A DNA stretch of 13,835 bases from Deltaproteobacteria bacterium. Its GTDB lineage: Bacteria; Desulfobacterota; Syntrophia; Syntrophales; UBA2210. Shown here one piece after another: positions 7,352 through 13,835 of this stretch (position 1 is the stretch's first letter; every line of letters begins with the position of its first letter). The stretch spans positions 1 to 13,835 of the forward strand of contig JAFGQD010000145.1 of NCBI GenBank assembly GCA_016935875.1. The letters run 5' to 3'. The notes under the pieces are model-generated. The model searched no databases, had not been told where the DNA came from, and worked only from the letters and a program-made list of their open reading frames with translations. The translations under genes were made by a program, and so were the position numbers.

Positions 7352-8227
7352 TTGAAAAATGCTGCTGTTCTTTTCATAGCTCTGATATTTGCATGCACCG
7401 GGTGTGCAACGAAGGAAGACCTTCGGCGATCTGAAGGGCATCTCGGGATGAAACTGGCTACCCTACAGAAAGATCTCTCAAAACTGGCCACCATTCAGGA
7501 AGATCTCTCAAAACTGACTACCCTTCAAGAAGATATCTCGAAACTTCAGGAAGCTGTCGGGAGAAACAGTGAATTCATAAAGTCGTCAAGAAAGGACCAG
7601 GCGGACGCCGGTGCGGATATAATAGACCTGAGGGACAGCATTCAAAAGCTTCGTGGAACCACGGAAAGTTTGAAGGTACAAGTGGCATCCCTTGAATCAA
7701 AAACCAAATCGAAAGATCTGAGCAACAATCTGGAGGATATTTCCAACAGACTGACTCGCCTTGAACAGTACATGAATATGGTCAAGGAAAAAGAAACAAA
7801 AGAAAAAAGCAAAGAAGGAGGAGAGTCAGCCGCTGCAAAGGAGGAAACGGCAACTGATAAGGAAACAGCTTACTCAAACGCATACAGTATATTTAAGGAT
7901 GGGAGATACGACGAGGCGAAAGAGGCTTTTCGCAACTTTCTGAAATCCTTTCCCAATTCAGAGTATTCAGATAATGCACAATTCTGGATCGGGGAGTGTG
8001 ACTACTTCGAGGGTAAATATGAAGAAGCAATCGTCGAATATGAAAGGGTAATTCAAATCTACCCCAAGGGAAACAAAGTTCCCAATGCCCTCTTAAAACA
8101 AGCTCTTTCCTTTCTAAAACTTGATGACAAATCCAGCGCCAAACTCTTGCTGCAGAGAGTTATTAAAGACTATCCCAATACAACATCCGCAAATGTGGCC
8201 AGAAAAAAGCTGGTCGATATCAAATGA
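7352..8227 (+). CDS. cpoB: CpoB/YbgF-type Tol-Pal coordinator, predicted lipoprotein
   Basis: Translation starts at TTG 7352, 8 nt after GGAGGG (7338-7343); no in-frame ATG fits. The 291-residue product begins with a hydrophobic signal ending CTGC at Cys18, so it is probably lipidated, whereas E. coli CpoB is a soluble periplasmic protein. Residues 20-145 form a long coiled coil of Leu/Lys/Glu/Asp repeats, including three copies of a 10-residue unit (34-63). A charged Lys/Glu hinge follows (145-172). Three TPR motifs fill about 173-285 (AYSIFKDGRYDEAKEAF, FWIGECDYFEGKYEEAI, and a third starting near Ala246). CpoB partners TolA and links peptidoglycan synthesis to outer-membrane constriction at division. 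The gene starts 18 nt after pal ends, so the two are probably co-transcribed. The coiled coil is the trimerisation region in known homologues. Confidence 0.9.
   Translation: MKNAAVLFIALIFACTGCATKEDLRRSEGHLGMKLATLQKDLSKLATIQEDLSKLTTLQEDISKLQEAVGRNSEFIKSSRKDQADAGADIIDLRDSIQKLRGTTESLKVQVASLESKTKSKDLSNNLEDISNRLTRLEQYMNMVKEKETKEKSKEGGESAAAKEETATDKETAYSNAYSIFKDGRYDEAKEAFRNFLKSFPNSEYSDNAQFWIGECDYFEGKYEEAIVEYERVIQIYPKGNKVPNALLKQALSFLKLDDKSSAKLLLQRVIKDYPNTTSANVARKKLVDIK
7451..7540 (+). repeat. Three tandem 30-nt repeats in cpoB
   Basis: Three consecutive in-frame 30-nt units (7451-7480, 7481-7510, 7511-7540) encode KLATLQKDLS, KLATIQEDLS and KLTTLQEDIS. The DNA is still very similar between copies (for example AAACTGGCTACC, AAACTGGCCACC and AAACTGACTACC), which points to recent duplication rather than ordinary coiled-coil convergence. 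Confidence 0.93.
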
Positions 8228-8276
8228 ATCGGTTACAGGTTGGAGTGGTTGTATCACGCGCTAACCTGTAACCGGT
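8228..8276. terminator. Hairpin filling the gap between convergent genes, probable bidirectional terminator
   Basis: CGGTTACAGGTT (8230-8241) pairs perfectly over 12 bp with AACCTGTAACCG (8263-8274). The stem can extend outwards by a U·G and an A-T pair and inwards by a G·U and a G-C pair. It begins directly after the cpoB stop and touches the stop codon of the opposing lipoprotein gene (8276-8278). No T-run follows on either strand, so it is not a classical intrinsic terminator. It could instead protect the 3' ends. Confidence 0.65.
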
Positions 8277-9049
8277 CAGTCTAGAAATACAGGAGTGATC
8301 CCGGAAGGCGTTTGGAGGTCGAAGACGCTCATATCTCCGTCTGATAAAATATTGAGATAGAGATAACGCACATCAATACGTGCCCTTTCAGGTTCTAATA
8401 CCTCTATCCGTATCTTCTGCGGGTAGGGCATCTTGTTAACAACAACATGATCTTCAAATGTCACCCTGTAGGTAACCCTGCCATCATCAATGTCTTCAAT
8501 CTTTGTTAATGTATAGTCATCAGGATTTACCCACAGTGACCGAGTCCTTTTCCCTGACCTGATATCCACACGGTACAATCTTCCCTCTATCTGTTCAGAC
8601 AGGCTTCCCCCCATTACCTGCGGAGGCAATCCTGCAAGTATGGGAACCATGTCACTTAGGGGAAGAAAAACCTTGAAGAACAGAAAGAGGTTTTCTCTTG
8701 TCGCTTTACCCACATAGAATTTCCCTTCACCAGGGAAAAATACCTTGAGAGATTCTTCGTTGGCGGAAAGAAAAAAGTCCGCCGGACCAAAGACCGGCAT
8801 TGTCTCGACGCGAAGGTAAGAAGGCATTTTCAATAAGAGCGCCATCTTCCCGGAATACTTTCCCTCATGAGAATCGATTGTGATATTCGCCGTTGCCCTT
8901 ATTGTATCGCCACTATCCGGCATGGCGATTTTTCCGAGGACATTTTCGGGAAATACCATCGCACCTTTTGTGAGCTCCGGAATCTTACCGGACATGCACC
9001 CGGAAATCAGAAAGAGGACAAGACAAATGAGTATACTTTTGTTATTCAC
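8276..9049 (-). CDS. LolB-like / DUF4292-type outer-membrane lipoprotein
   Basis: A 257-residue protein with an ideal lipoprotein signal ending LISGC (Cys18). The mature part is beta-rich: IRATANITID and GKYSGKMALLLKMPSYLRVE are followed by FGPADFFLSANEESLKVFFPGEGKFYVG, then SLWVNPDDYTLTKIE and a C-terminal strand ending in FDLQTPSGITPVFLD. This matches the half-open barrel plan of LolB/LolA-like proteins and the DUF4292 family, which bind lipids or lipoprotein acyl chains. LolB inserts lipoproteins into the outer membrane in gammaproteobacteria; that role here is inference. The start is GTG at 9049, which overlaps the end of the upstream TPR gene by 8 nt (GTGAATAA). With no clear ribosome site, it is probably translated by coupling to that gene. 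Confidence 0.72.
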   Translation of the reverse strand: MNNKSILICLVLFLISGCMSGKIPELTKGAMVFPENVLGKIAMPDSGDTIRATANITIDSHEGKYSGKMALLLKMPSYLRVETMPVFGPADFFLSANEESLKVFFPGEGKFYVGKATRENLFLFFKVFLPLSDMVPILAGLPPQVMGGSLSEQIEGRLYRVDIRSGKRTRSLWVNPDDYTLTKIEDIDDGRVTYRVTFEDHVVVNKMPYPQKIRIEVLEPERARIDVRYLYLNILSDGDMSVFDLQTPSGITPVFLD

Positions 9050-10757
9050 TGGGCATTCGTATGTTTGTTATCTTTTCCTTCAGGTTATTGTTCTGTGGAT
9101 TAAAGTTCAGCGCCCGTTTATATACATTCAGCGCCTTTTCCATCTGGCCATCTTTTTGGTAAGCATCGCCAAGGTGACCGGCAATTGTGGGGTCTTCAGG
9201 CAGAAGATCCCAGGCCTTTTCCAGATACTCTATCGCCTGTTTTATCCTGTTCTGCTTAAAGTAAACCCAACCAAGGCTATCCATAATATAGCCGTTATCC
9301 GGTTTCAGACGAAGGGCTTTTTTGATCAGCCTTTCGGCTTCATCAAGCTTCGTGCCTCTCTCTGCGTAACTGTAACCAATGAAATTGATCGCATCAGCAT
9401 TATCCGGGTCAAGTATGAGCACGGTCTCCATTTCTTCTATACTCTCTTGCTGCTTGTTTCTCTTGCCATACAGGACGCCTAATCTGAAATGCAACCCTAT
9501 ATCCTCTGGTGAAAGGGAAATACCTTTTTTTAAAATATCCTCCGCATCCTCAAGCCGATCTTCATCCTCGTAGAGAGCGGCTAGAAACCTGTAGAATTCA
9601 AGATCGTGACTTCCCTTTTCTATCTCTTTCCTTATCAGCTCTATCGCTTTTTCAGTGTGGCCTTCTTCCTGGAGGATAAATCCCATCCTGATACGGGCGA
9701 CCGCGAACAACTCAGAATCTTCGGGTATAGCTTCGAGCCTCTTCATTGCATCTTCGTACTGTTCTTTCTTTTCATACGTATATCCGAGAAAATACATGGC
9801 CCTGTAATCATCGGGACGTGCTTCAAGTACTTCAAGGAATTCCCCGATGGCCCTGTCATATTCTTCACCACCGAAAAAATATGCAAGTCCTAATGAGAAG
9901 CTCACATCCGCAAGAGAACGGTCCCGTTCCAGTATCTTCTCGAATTCTTCGGCAGCAGAATCATACCTTTTTAATTTCAGGAGAGTCCTCCCCAGCTCGA
10001 ACCGTATCTTGATGTCGGTGGGATCATTCTGGAGAAAATCCCTGTACATCTCCACGGCCTTGTCATCCTTATCCTGAGACCTGTACAGCAGCCCCAGGTC
10101 TATCAACGCCGGTCTGAATGCCGGCTTGATATCCAGGGTTTTCTGAAACCATGCCTCAGTTTCATCGTATCTCTCCACCGCGGCATATGTCTTGGCAAGG
10201 TAATAGTTACCCATCAGATTAGACGGATCAATCTTAAGAAGGTTGTTAAGTGCATCTATCGCACTGTTATAATCCTTATTTTCACGGTAGAGCAAACTGA
10301 GAAAGAGATATGCCTCTTGTTTCTCGGGATCAATTTCGATCACCTTTTTGTATTCATGTATTGCATCTTTGTATTCTTTGAGATTGCCGTACAGGCTGCC
10401 CAGCAGGATATGAGAATCAACATGCTCAGGGTTACATGTGACAGACTTTTTCAGTAACCCGACCGCTACTTTGATCTCTCCCTTTTTTATGTAGAGGGTA
10501 GCAAGTTCGCTCATGAGATAGGGGGATTCCGGGTCAAACTGCAGGGCACTTTTATATTCATCAATAGCCTTGTCAATCTCTCCATCGAGCGCAAAGAGTA
10601 CCCCAAGGGAGTAGTGATGGTATTCATTGGATACAGGAATCTCTGCCCGCTCCAGCGCCCCGGTTTGTCTTTCATATGGGGAATAGGTACATGCCACGAT
10701 ACTAGAAAAAAGAATGATTATAATGGCCGTATTTCTTATCATGTTTGAGGTTTTCAT
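9042..10757 (-). CDS. Large tetratricopeptide-repeat lipoprotein
   Basis: The 571-residue product has a signal peptide ending SIVAC, with Cys23 as the likely lipid anchor. From about residue 44 to the end it is an almost unbroken solenoid of roughly 15 TPR units of 34 residues. The first is EYHHYSLGVLFALDGEIDKA. Later ones contain AINFIGYSYAERG and YIMDSLGWVYFKQNRIKQA. The anchor suggests an envelope-facing scaffold, probably in the outer membrane. TPR lipoproteins next to LolB-like genes are common in deltaproteobacteria, which hints at a shared role in envelope assembly, but no partner or substrate can be read from the sequence. The ATG at 10757 has no obvious ribosome site; ATG 10742 is a less likely alternative because it would trim the signal. 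It follows the deacetylase gene by 53 nt. Confidence 0.88.
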   Translation of the reverse strand: MKTSNMIRNTAIIIILFSSIVACTYSPYERQTGALERAEIPVSNEYHHYSLGVLFALDGEIDKAIDEYKSALQFDPESPYLMSELATLYIKKGEIKVAVGLLKKSVTCNPEHVDSHILLGSLYGNLKEYKDAIHEYKKVIEIDPEKQEAYLFLSLLYRENKDYNSAIDALNNLLKIDPSNLMGNYYLAKTYAAVERYDETEAWFQKTLDIKPAFRPALIDLGLLYRSQDKDDKAVEMYRDFLQNDPTDIKIRFELGRTLLKLKRYDSAAEEFEKILERDRSLADVSFSLGLAYFFGGEEYDRAIGEFLEVLEARPDDYRAMYFLGYTYEKKEQYEDAMKRLEAIPEDSELFAVARIRMGFILQEEGHTEKAIELIRKEIEKGSHDLEFYRFLAALYEDEDRLEDAEDILKKGISLSPEDIGLHFRLGVLYGKRNKQQESIEEMETVLILDPDNADAINFIGYSYAERGTKLDEAERLIKKALRLKPDNGYIMDSLGWVYFKQNRIKQAIEYLEKAWDLLPEDPTIAGHLGDAYQKDGQMEKALNVYKRALNFNPQNNNLKEKITNIRMPSE

Positions 10758-10810
10758 ATTTATTATTGATGGCTTTGCAAAAGATTCTGTCCCTGCAAAT
10801 ACCGTGACCT

Positions 10811-11743
10811 TTATTCGACCAGATCGGATAATGGCACAATGTGTATATGCCTGTCACGGAAAACAGACTGTGCTTCGCTGATTGCCCGTATGGTACTTTC
10901 ATGTGGATGTCCGATAATTACCATGGTGTTCCACTCGTCCCGTTTCTCGGCAATACGATATAAGATATCGAGTGTATCTTTAAAATCACAGTTATTATCA
11001 AGAAATATATCTCTCTTACCATGCCGCAATCCTATTTTCCTCGCAACGTCTATTCCCTTTGAGTTTTTCGTTGTGAGGCTGTCCAGGAAGAAAAGTCCCT
11101 TATTCTTCAGTTGCTCGAGTACTATCTCTACCTTCTCTTCATCTTCCATAAATTTAGACCCCATATGATTATTGACACCTGATATATGGGGAACGTCCAT
11201 GATATCTTCTTCCAGTTGTTCGATGATCTCATCCCTGTCCATCCGAAGCAGAAGTGCTCCACGGCCCGGACGCTTCCCGGGATAACAATTGGGTTCCATA
11301 GGCAGGTGCAGGAGCACCTCTCTTCCCGCCCGGTAGGCCTCCTGGGCAACCGTTACAGAATGAGCAAGATGGGGAAGAACAGAAACCGTTATAGGGGCAT
11401 CTATCTGAAGGAGGTCATGTAAAGATAATAAATCATGTCCCATATCGTCCATAACAATGGCTATTCTGTTTTCCGCTCCGGCCTTCTCGCTTTTTTTATC
11501 TTTCTGCCTTACGCTCGCACGTTCCTCCCGGTTTTCTGCAACCTTTACATCCAGGCCCTTTTTTTCGGACGGAATAGACACCGTTGCGGTCTGGCTGTAT
11601 CTCCAGCAATAGAGAGAATAGCCCGCAAAAAAAGCGGCAGCAAACAGGGTGATGAGGCATACCCACATGACAGGAGATCTTTTCTCCGAATAAAACACCC
11701 TGCCCTTTACGCTTTTTTTTGAATACAGTATCCTGTTTTTCAC
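10811..11743 (-). CDS. Divergent polysaccharide deacetylase family protein (YibQ-like)
   Basis: A 310-residue protein with a basic cytoplasmic N-terminus, one membrane helix (about 25-46), a charged linker and a periplasmic catalytic-type domain (about 93-310). Family motifs are in order: AIVMDDMG (95-102), PITVSVLPH (117-125), EVLLHLPMEP (142-151), SGVNNHMGSKF (188-198), FFLDSLTT (218-225), DIFLDNNCD (245-253) and IIGHPHESTI (276-285). These place it in the divergent deacetylase family (Pfam 04748), related to NodB-type metal-dependent deacetylases. Asp99/Asp100, His193, Asp221 and His279/His281 are candidate metal or catalytic residues. Its position after ctpA is the common bacterial order and suggests cell-wall work, but the substrate is not known. 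The start is GTG 11743 with no clear ribosome site. A later ATG (residue 26) would remove the cytoplasmic tail only. Confidence 0.88.
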   Translation of the reverse strand: MKNRILYSKKSVKGRVFYSEKRSPVMWVCLITLFAAAFFAGYSLYCWRYSQTATVSIPSEKKGLDVKVAENREERASVRQKDKKSEKAGAENRIAIVMDDMGHDLLSLHDLLQIDAPITVSVLPHLAHSVTVAQEAYRAGREVLLHLPMEPNCYPGKRPGRGALLLRMDRDEIIEQLEEDIMDVPHISGVNNHMGSKFMEDEEKVEIVLEQLKNKGLFFLDSLTTKNSKGIDVARKIGLRHGKRDIFLDNNCDFKDTLDILYRIAEKRDEWNTMVIIGHPHESTIRAISEAQSVFRDRHIHIVPLSDLVE

Positions 11744-11821
11744 TCTGATATCGTAATCGTACAGACAGCCGATAAACTACACACAAGTAAAAACCGCATT
11801 ATTCAGAGATTTTCAATATTC

Positions 11822-13114
11822 TCATATCTTCTTGAAAATATCCCAGCTCTTCAAAAGATCTATAGCGCTTTTCAACTGATTGTCATTCCTGAGATCTTTC
11901 ATCTCGTTATCGGCCCTGTCGTCTCTCCCTTCATCTTTTTCACTTTCTATGTGTCCCTCCAGATCCTTTTCCCTGACTTGTTTGAGTTTGTCTTCATCCA
12001 TGACAACAGGTTTTACATATTCGATAACTACGTCGGGTATAATTCCCCTGGCCTGAATGGATTCCCCATCAGGAGTATAATACTTTGCAATGGTCAGTTT
12101 GACCGCCGAGCCATCCTCCAAGGGGACAATGGTCTGTACCGATCCCTTTCCAAAAGTCCGAGTTCCCAACAGTATGGCCCTCTTGTTATCATGAAGCGCA
12201 CCTGATACAATCTCCGCAGCACTGGCAGTTCCACCATTGGTCAAGACAACAATAGGACATTGGGGTTCATCACCATCATCTTGAGCCTCGTATACCCTTT
12301 CACTGCTTTTTGTTCTTCCCCTCGACGATACAATTGCCCCCGATTTGAGAAATGCATCCGACACCTTCACCGACTGGTCTAAAAGACCCCCCGGATTATT
12401 CCTCAAGTCCAGGACAAGTCCTTTGAGAAGTACATCCCCGGCATATATTTCTTTGAAAGCCTCATTCAGTTCATCCGCAGTTGTTTCCTGAAAATTCGAA
12501 ATCCTTATGTAACCGATATCACTGGAATATGTCTTTTGCTTCACACTTTTTATTTCTATAATATCCCGTATGATATCAAAATCTATGGGGTTGCCTTCGC
12601 CCTCGCGAATGATTGTTATCGTTACCTTTGTTCCCTTCTTGCCACGGAGACTATGCACCGCATCCAGTATGGTAAAATTCTTTGTTGTTTTACCGTCTAT
12701 TCTGACGATCTTGTCCCCAGCCCTGACACCGGCGATAAATGCCGGTTTGTCCTCTATCGGCGATACAACGGTAACCATATCATCCTGAATAGTTATAACA
12801 ATGCCCAAACCGCTGAAGGCCCCTTTTGTATCGACCTGCAGATCATGGTACTGTTCGGCAGTCATAAAGGTACTGTGCGGATCCAGTGATTTTATCATTC
12901 CATTTATGGCACCATGAATGACAACCTTTGGATCAACCTCCTCCACATAGTTCTTCTCCACAAGCTTAAGCACTTCATTGAACAGCTTCAGGTTCTTGTA
13001 GGTTTCATCGCCTGTCGCAAGAGCGGCATCGCGCCCCACCAATGAGACTACTATTGTGAAAGCCAAGAGTACCAGCAGGATAAGACCACTTTTTTTATTA
13101 AAATTCATCTTCAT
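11822..13114 (-). CDS. ctpA: CtpA, S41-family C-terminal processing peptidase
   Basis: The start is ATG 13114, 5 nt after GGAGG (13124-13120); a TTG 12 nt earlier only reads through that site. The 430-residue product has an N-terminal signal or membrane segment (about 9-26), an N-terminal helical region, and a PDZ domain (about 98-175, with GLGIVITI and IAGVRAGDKIVRIDG). The S41 protease core follows (about 195-370), with YIRISNFQE, LVLDLRNNPGG, GGTASAAEIVSGAL and GTRTFGKGSVQT. The serine/lysine/glutamine catalytic set is present as Ser298, Lys323 and Gln327. The C-terminal tail (about 375-430) is highly charged. CtpA proteases act in the periplasm, often on peptidoglycan hydrolases or lipoproteins, and frequently need a TPR lipoprotein partner (LbcA in Pseudomonas). 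The TPR lipoprotein two genes downstream is therefore worth noting. Confidence 0.96.
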   Translation of the reverse strand: MKMNFNKKSGLILLVLLAFTIVVSLVGRDAALATGDETYKNLKLFNEVLKLVEKNYVEEVDPKVVIHGAINGMIKSLDPHSTFMTAEQYHDLQVDTKGAFSGLGIVITIQDDMVTVVSPIEDKPAFIAGVRAGDKIVRIDGKTTKNFTILDAVHSLRGKKGTKVTITIIREGEGNPIDFDIIRDIIEIKSVKQKTYSSDIGYIRISNFQETTADELNEAFKEIYAGDVLLKGLVLDLRNNPGGLLDQSVKVSDAFLKSGAIVSSRGRTKSSERVYEAQDDGDEPQCPIVVLTNGGTASAAEIVSGALHDNKRAILLGTRTFGKGSVQTIVPLEDGSAVKLTIAKYYTPDGESIQARGIIPDVVIEYVKPVVMDEDKLKQVREKDLEGHIESEKDEGRDDRADNEMKDLRNDNQLKSAIDLLKSWDIFKKI

Positions 13115-13133
13115 AAAAACCTCCAATGTATTA

Positions 13134-13177
13134 TAACCGTAAAGAGGCTCAAAGGGACAAAGCCTCTATACCGGTTA
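13134..13177 (-). repeat. Nested inverted repeat in the ctpA leader
   Basis: An inner 7-bp stem, AGAGGCT (13143-13149) with AGCCTCT (13161-13167), is enclosed by an outer 6-bp stem, TAACCG (13134-13139) with CGGTTA (13172-13177). The internal loops are 3 and 4 nt. The structure ends 9 nt before the ctpA ribosome site. It could be a leader hairpin affecting ctpA, or a terminator for the upstream gene; no T-run follows on the minus strand. Confidence 0.6.
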
Positions 13178-13322
13178 ATTTTCCAATCATACTTTTCGAC
13201 ATTCGCCCCGTTTTTCGATACAGCCCTCTTGTGCTCGTATCCTCCCTTGTGCCTTTGTTTCTATGGATCTGAATAGTTGCAGCTTACAGGCAAAATACCA
13301 CTGAATGAAATGATTTCGGACC

Positions 13323-13835
13323 TTAGATTATCACCCTTTGCACCATTTCTTTTTCTACGGATGATATATCAAGACAGCAAACAGCCCCCCTCGTGCGGCA
13401 CTGTATAACGGTTTTTACACGACCGGGTGCATCACTGTAAAGAGCGCATATACCGGCGGCCAACTCCAGATCCTCTTTTTCACATCCATAAGGCACAAGA
13501 ACCGTGGGACCGGGAAAGTCTCTGACCTTGATCACGGTATCACAATCTTGCGACAGATTTTCGATAGCCTCGTTCTCCATCTTTTTCCGGCCTACAATCA
13601 GTTTCGTCCGATCATTCAGGCGAAAGTGTCTTCCAAACTTGAGAAGCTCTATATCTCTGATCTTCGGATTTTTATCATGCTCAAAGAGATCTCTCAGCCT
13701 CTTTGCAAATCCGGGATCTGTAAGGAGGCATCCCCCGGCCGGAGTCGCATAGCGGTCTATGTTGTACCCGGCAGCCATCTCTATCTGACGTTTTCTTCCC
13801 CTCCCCTGAATGTCCAGCAGTTTCAGTCTGTCAAT
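13323..13835 (-). CDS. C-terminal part of a ThiI/MnmA-like (PP-loop type) tRNA thiolation family protein, 5' end beyond window
   Basis: The frame is open from the right edge to TAA at 13325-13323 and gives 170 residues with no start inside that must be used. An internal ATG at 13778 is probably not the start, because the residues before it (GRGRKRQIEMAAGY) fit the family. Visible motifs are PAGGCLLTDPGFAKRLRDLF, LLKFGRHFRL and KLIVGRKKMENEAI, then PGPTVLVPYG. This pattern is that of the C-terminal region of ThiI/2-thiouridylase-like proteins with a DUF814/NFACT-R-like tail, as annotated in deltaproteobacteria. The ATP-binding PP-loop would lie beyond the edge. A role in tRNA sulfur modification is inference from the family. 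Cysteines (Cys17 of PAGGC after the GR motif region, and several near the C-terminus) could matter. The gene ends about 200 nt before ctpA, so co-transcription is uncertain. Confidence 0.68.
   Translation of the reverse strand: MDRLKLLDIQGRGRKRQIEMAAGYNIDRYATPAGGCLLTDPGFAKRLRDLFEHDKNPKIRDIELLKFGRHFRLNDRTKLIVGRKKMENEAIENLSQDCDTVIKVRDFPGPTVLVPYGCEKEDLELAAGICALYSDAPGRVKTVIQCRTRGAVCCLDISSVEKEMVQRVII

Noticed and set aside
8880..9482. A 200-codon plus-strand open frame across the LolB-like/TPR junction
   Set aside because: It lies antisense to two well-supported lipoprotein genes, has no ribosome site and reads as low-complexity hydrophobic shadow sequence.

Overview
The window reads as ordinary chromosome from a Gram-negative bacterium. 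Moderate GC, many lipoproteins with type II signal peptides, a complete Tol-Pal gene set, a PAS/GGDEF response regulator, and the pairing of a TPR lipoprotein with a LolB/DUF4292-type lipoprotein suggest a deltaproteobacterial lineage (Desulfobacterota, for example Syntrophales-like). This assignment is inference from gene content and protein style, not from any search.

Left edge (1-983, minus): the N-terminal two thirds or so of a family 5 peptide/oligopeptide ABC transporter solute-binding lipoprotein, cut by the window edge. A 216-bp divergent intergenic region separates it from a plus-strand gene (about 1200-2921) for a receiver-PAS-PAS-GGDEF protein, a probable phosphorylation-controlled diguanylate cyclase.

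Centre (3133-8227, plus): tolQ-tolR-tolA/tonB-like-tolB-pal-cpoB in canonical order. tolQ, tolR and tolA are tightly coupled (4-nt overlap, then a 2-nt gap). tolB and pal each follow an intergenic stretch of 165-195 nt, where weak promoters may lie. The products form the inner-membrane proton-driven motor (TolQR), the transperiplasmic rod (TolA), the periplasmic propeller (TolB), the peptidoglycan-binding outer-membrane lipoprotein (Pal) and the coiled-coil/TPR coordinator (CpoB). Two of them carry in-frame tandem DNA repeats: a 6-nt unit in pal and a 30-nt unit in cpoB.

Right half (8276-13835, minus, convergent with the Tol genes): read in the direction of transcription, the C-terminal part of a ThiI/MnmA-like tRNA-thiolation-type protein (cut by the edge), ctpA (S41 peptidase), a YibQ-type divergent polysaccharide deacetylase, a large TPR lipoprotein and a LolB-like lipoprotein. 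A 12-bp perfect-stem hairpin fills the 48-bp gap between the converging cpoB and LolB-like genes.

Two convergent clusters of cell-envelope genes therefore meet here: Tol-Pal, for outer-membrane constriction and integrity, and ctpA/yibQ/TPR/LolB-like, for peptidoglycan processing and lipoprotein handling. No mobile element, CRISPR array, rRNA or tRNA was seen. I did not find a convincing new system; the findings are local oddities in a conserved neighbourhood.
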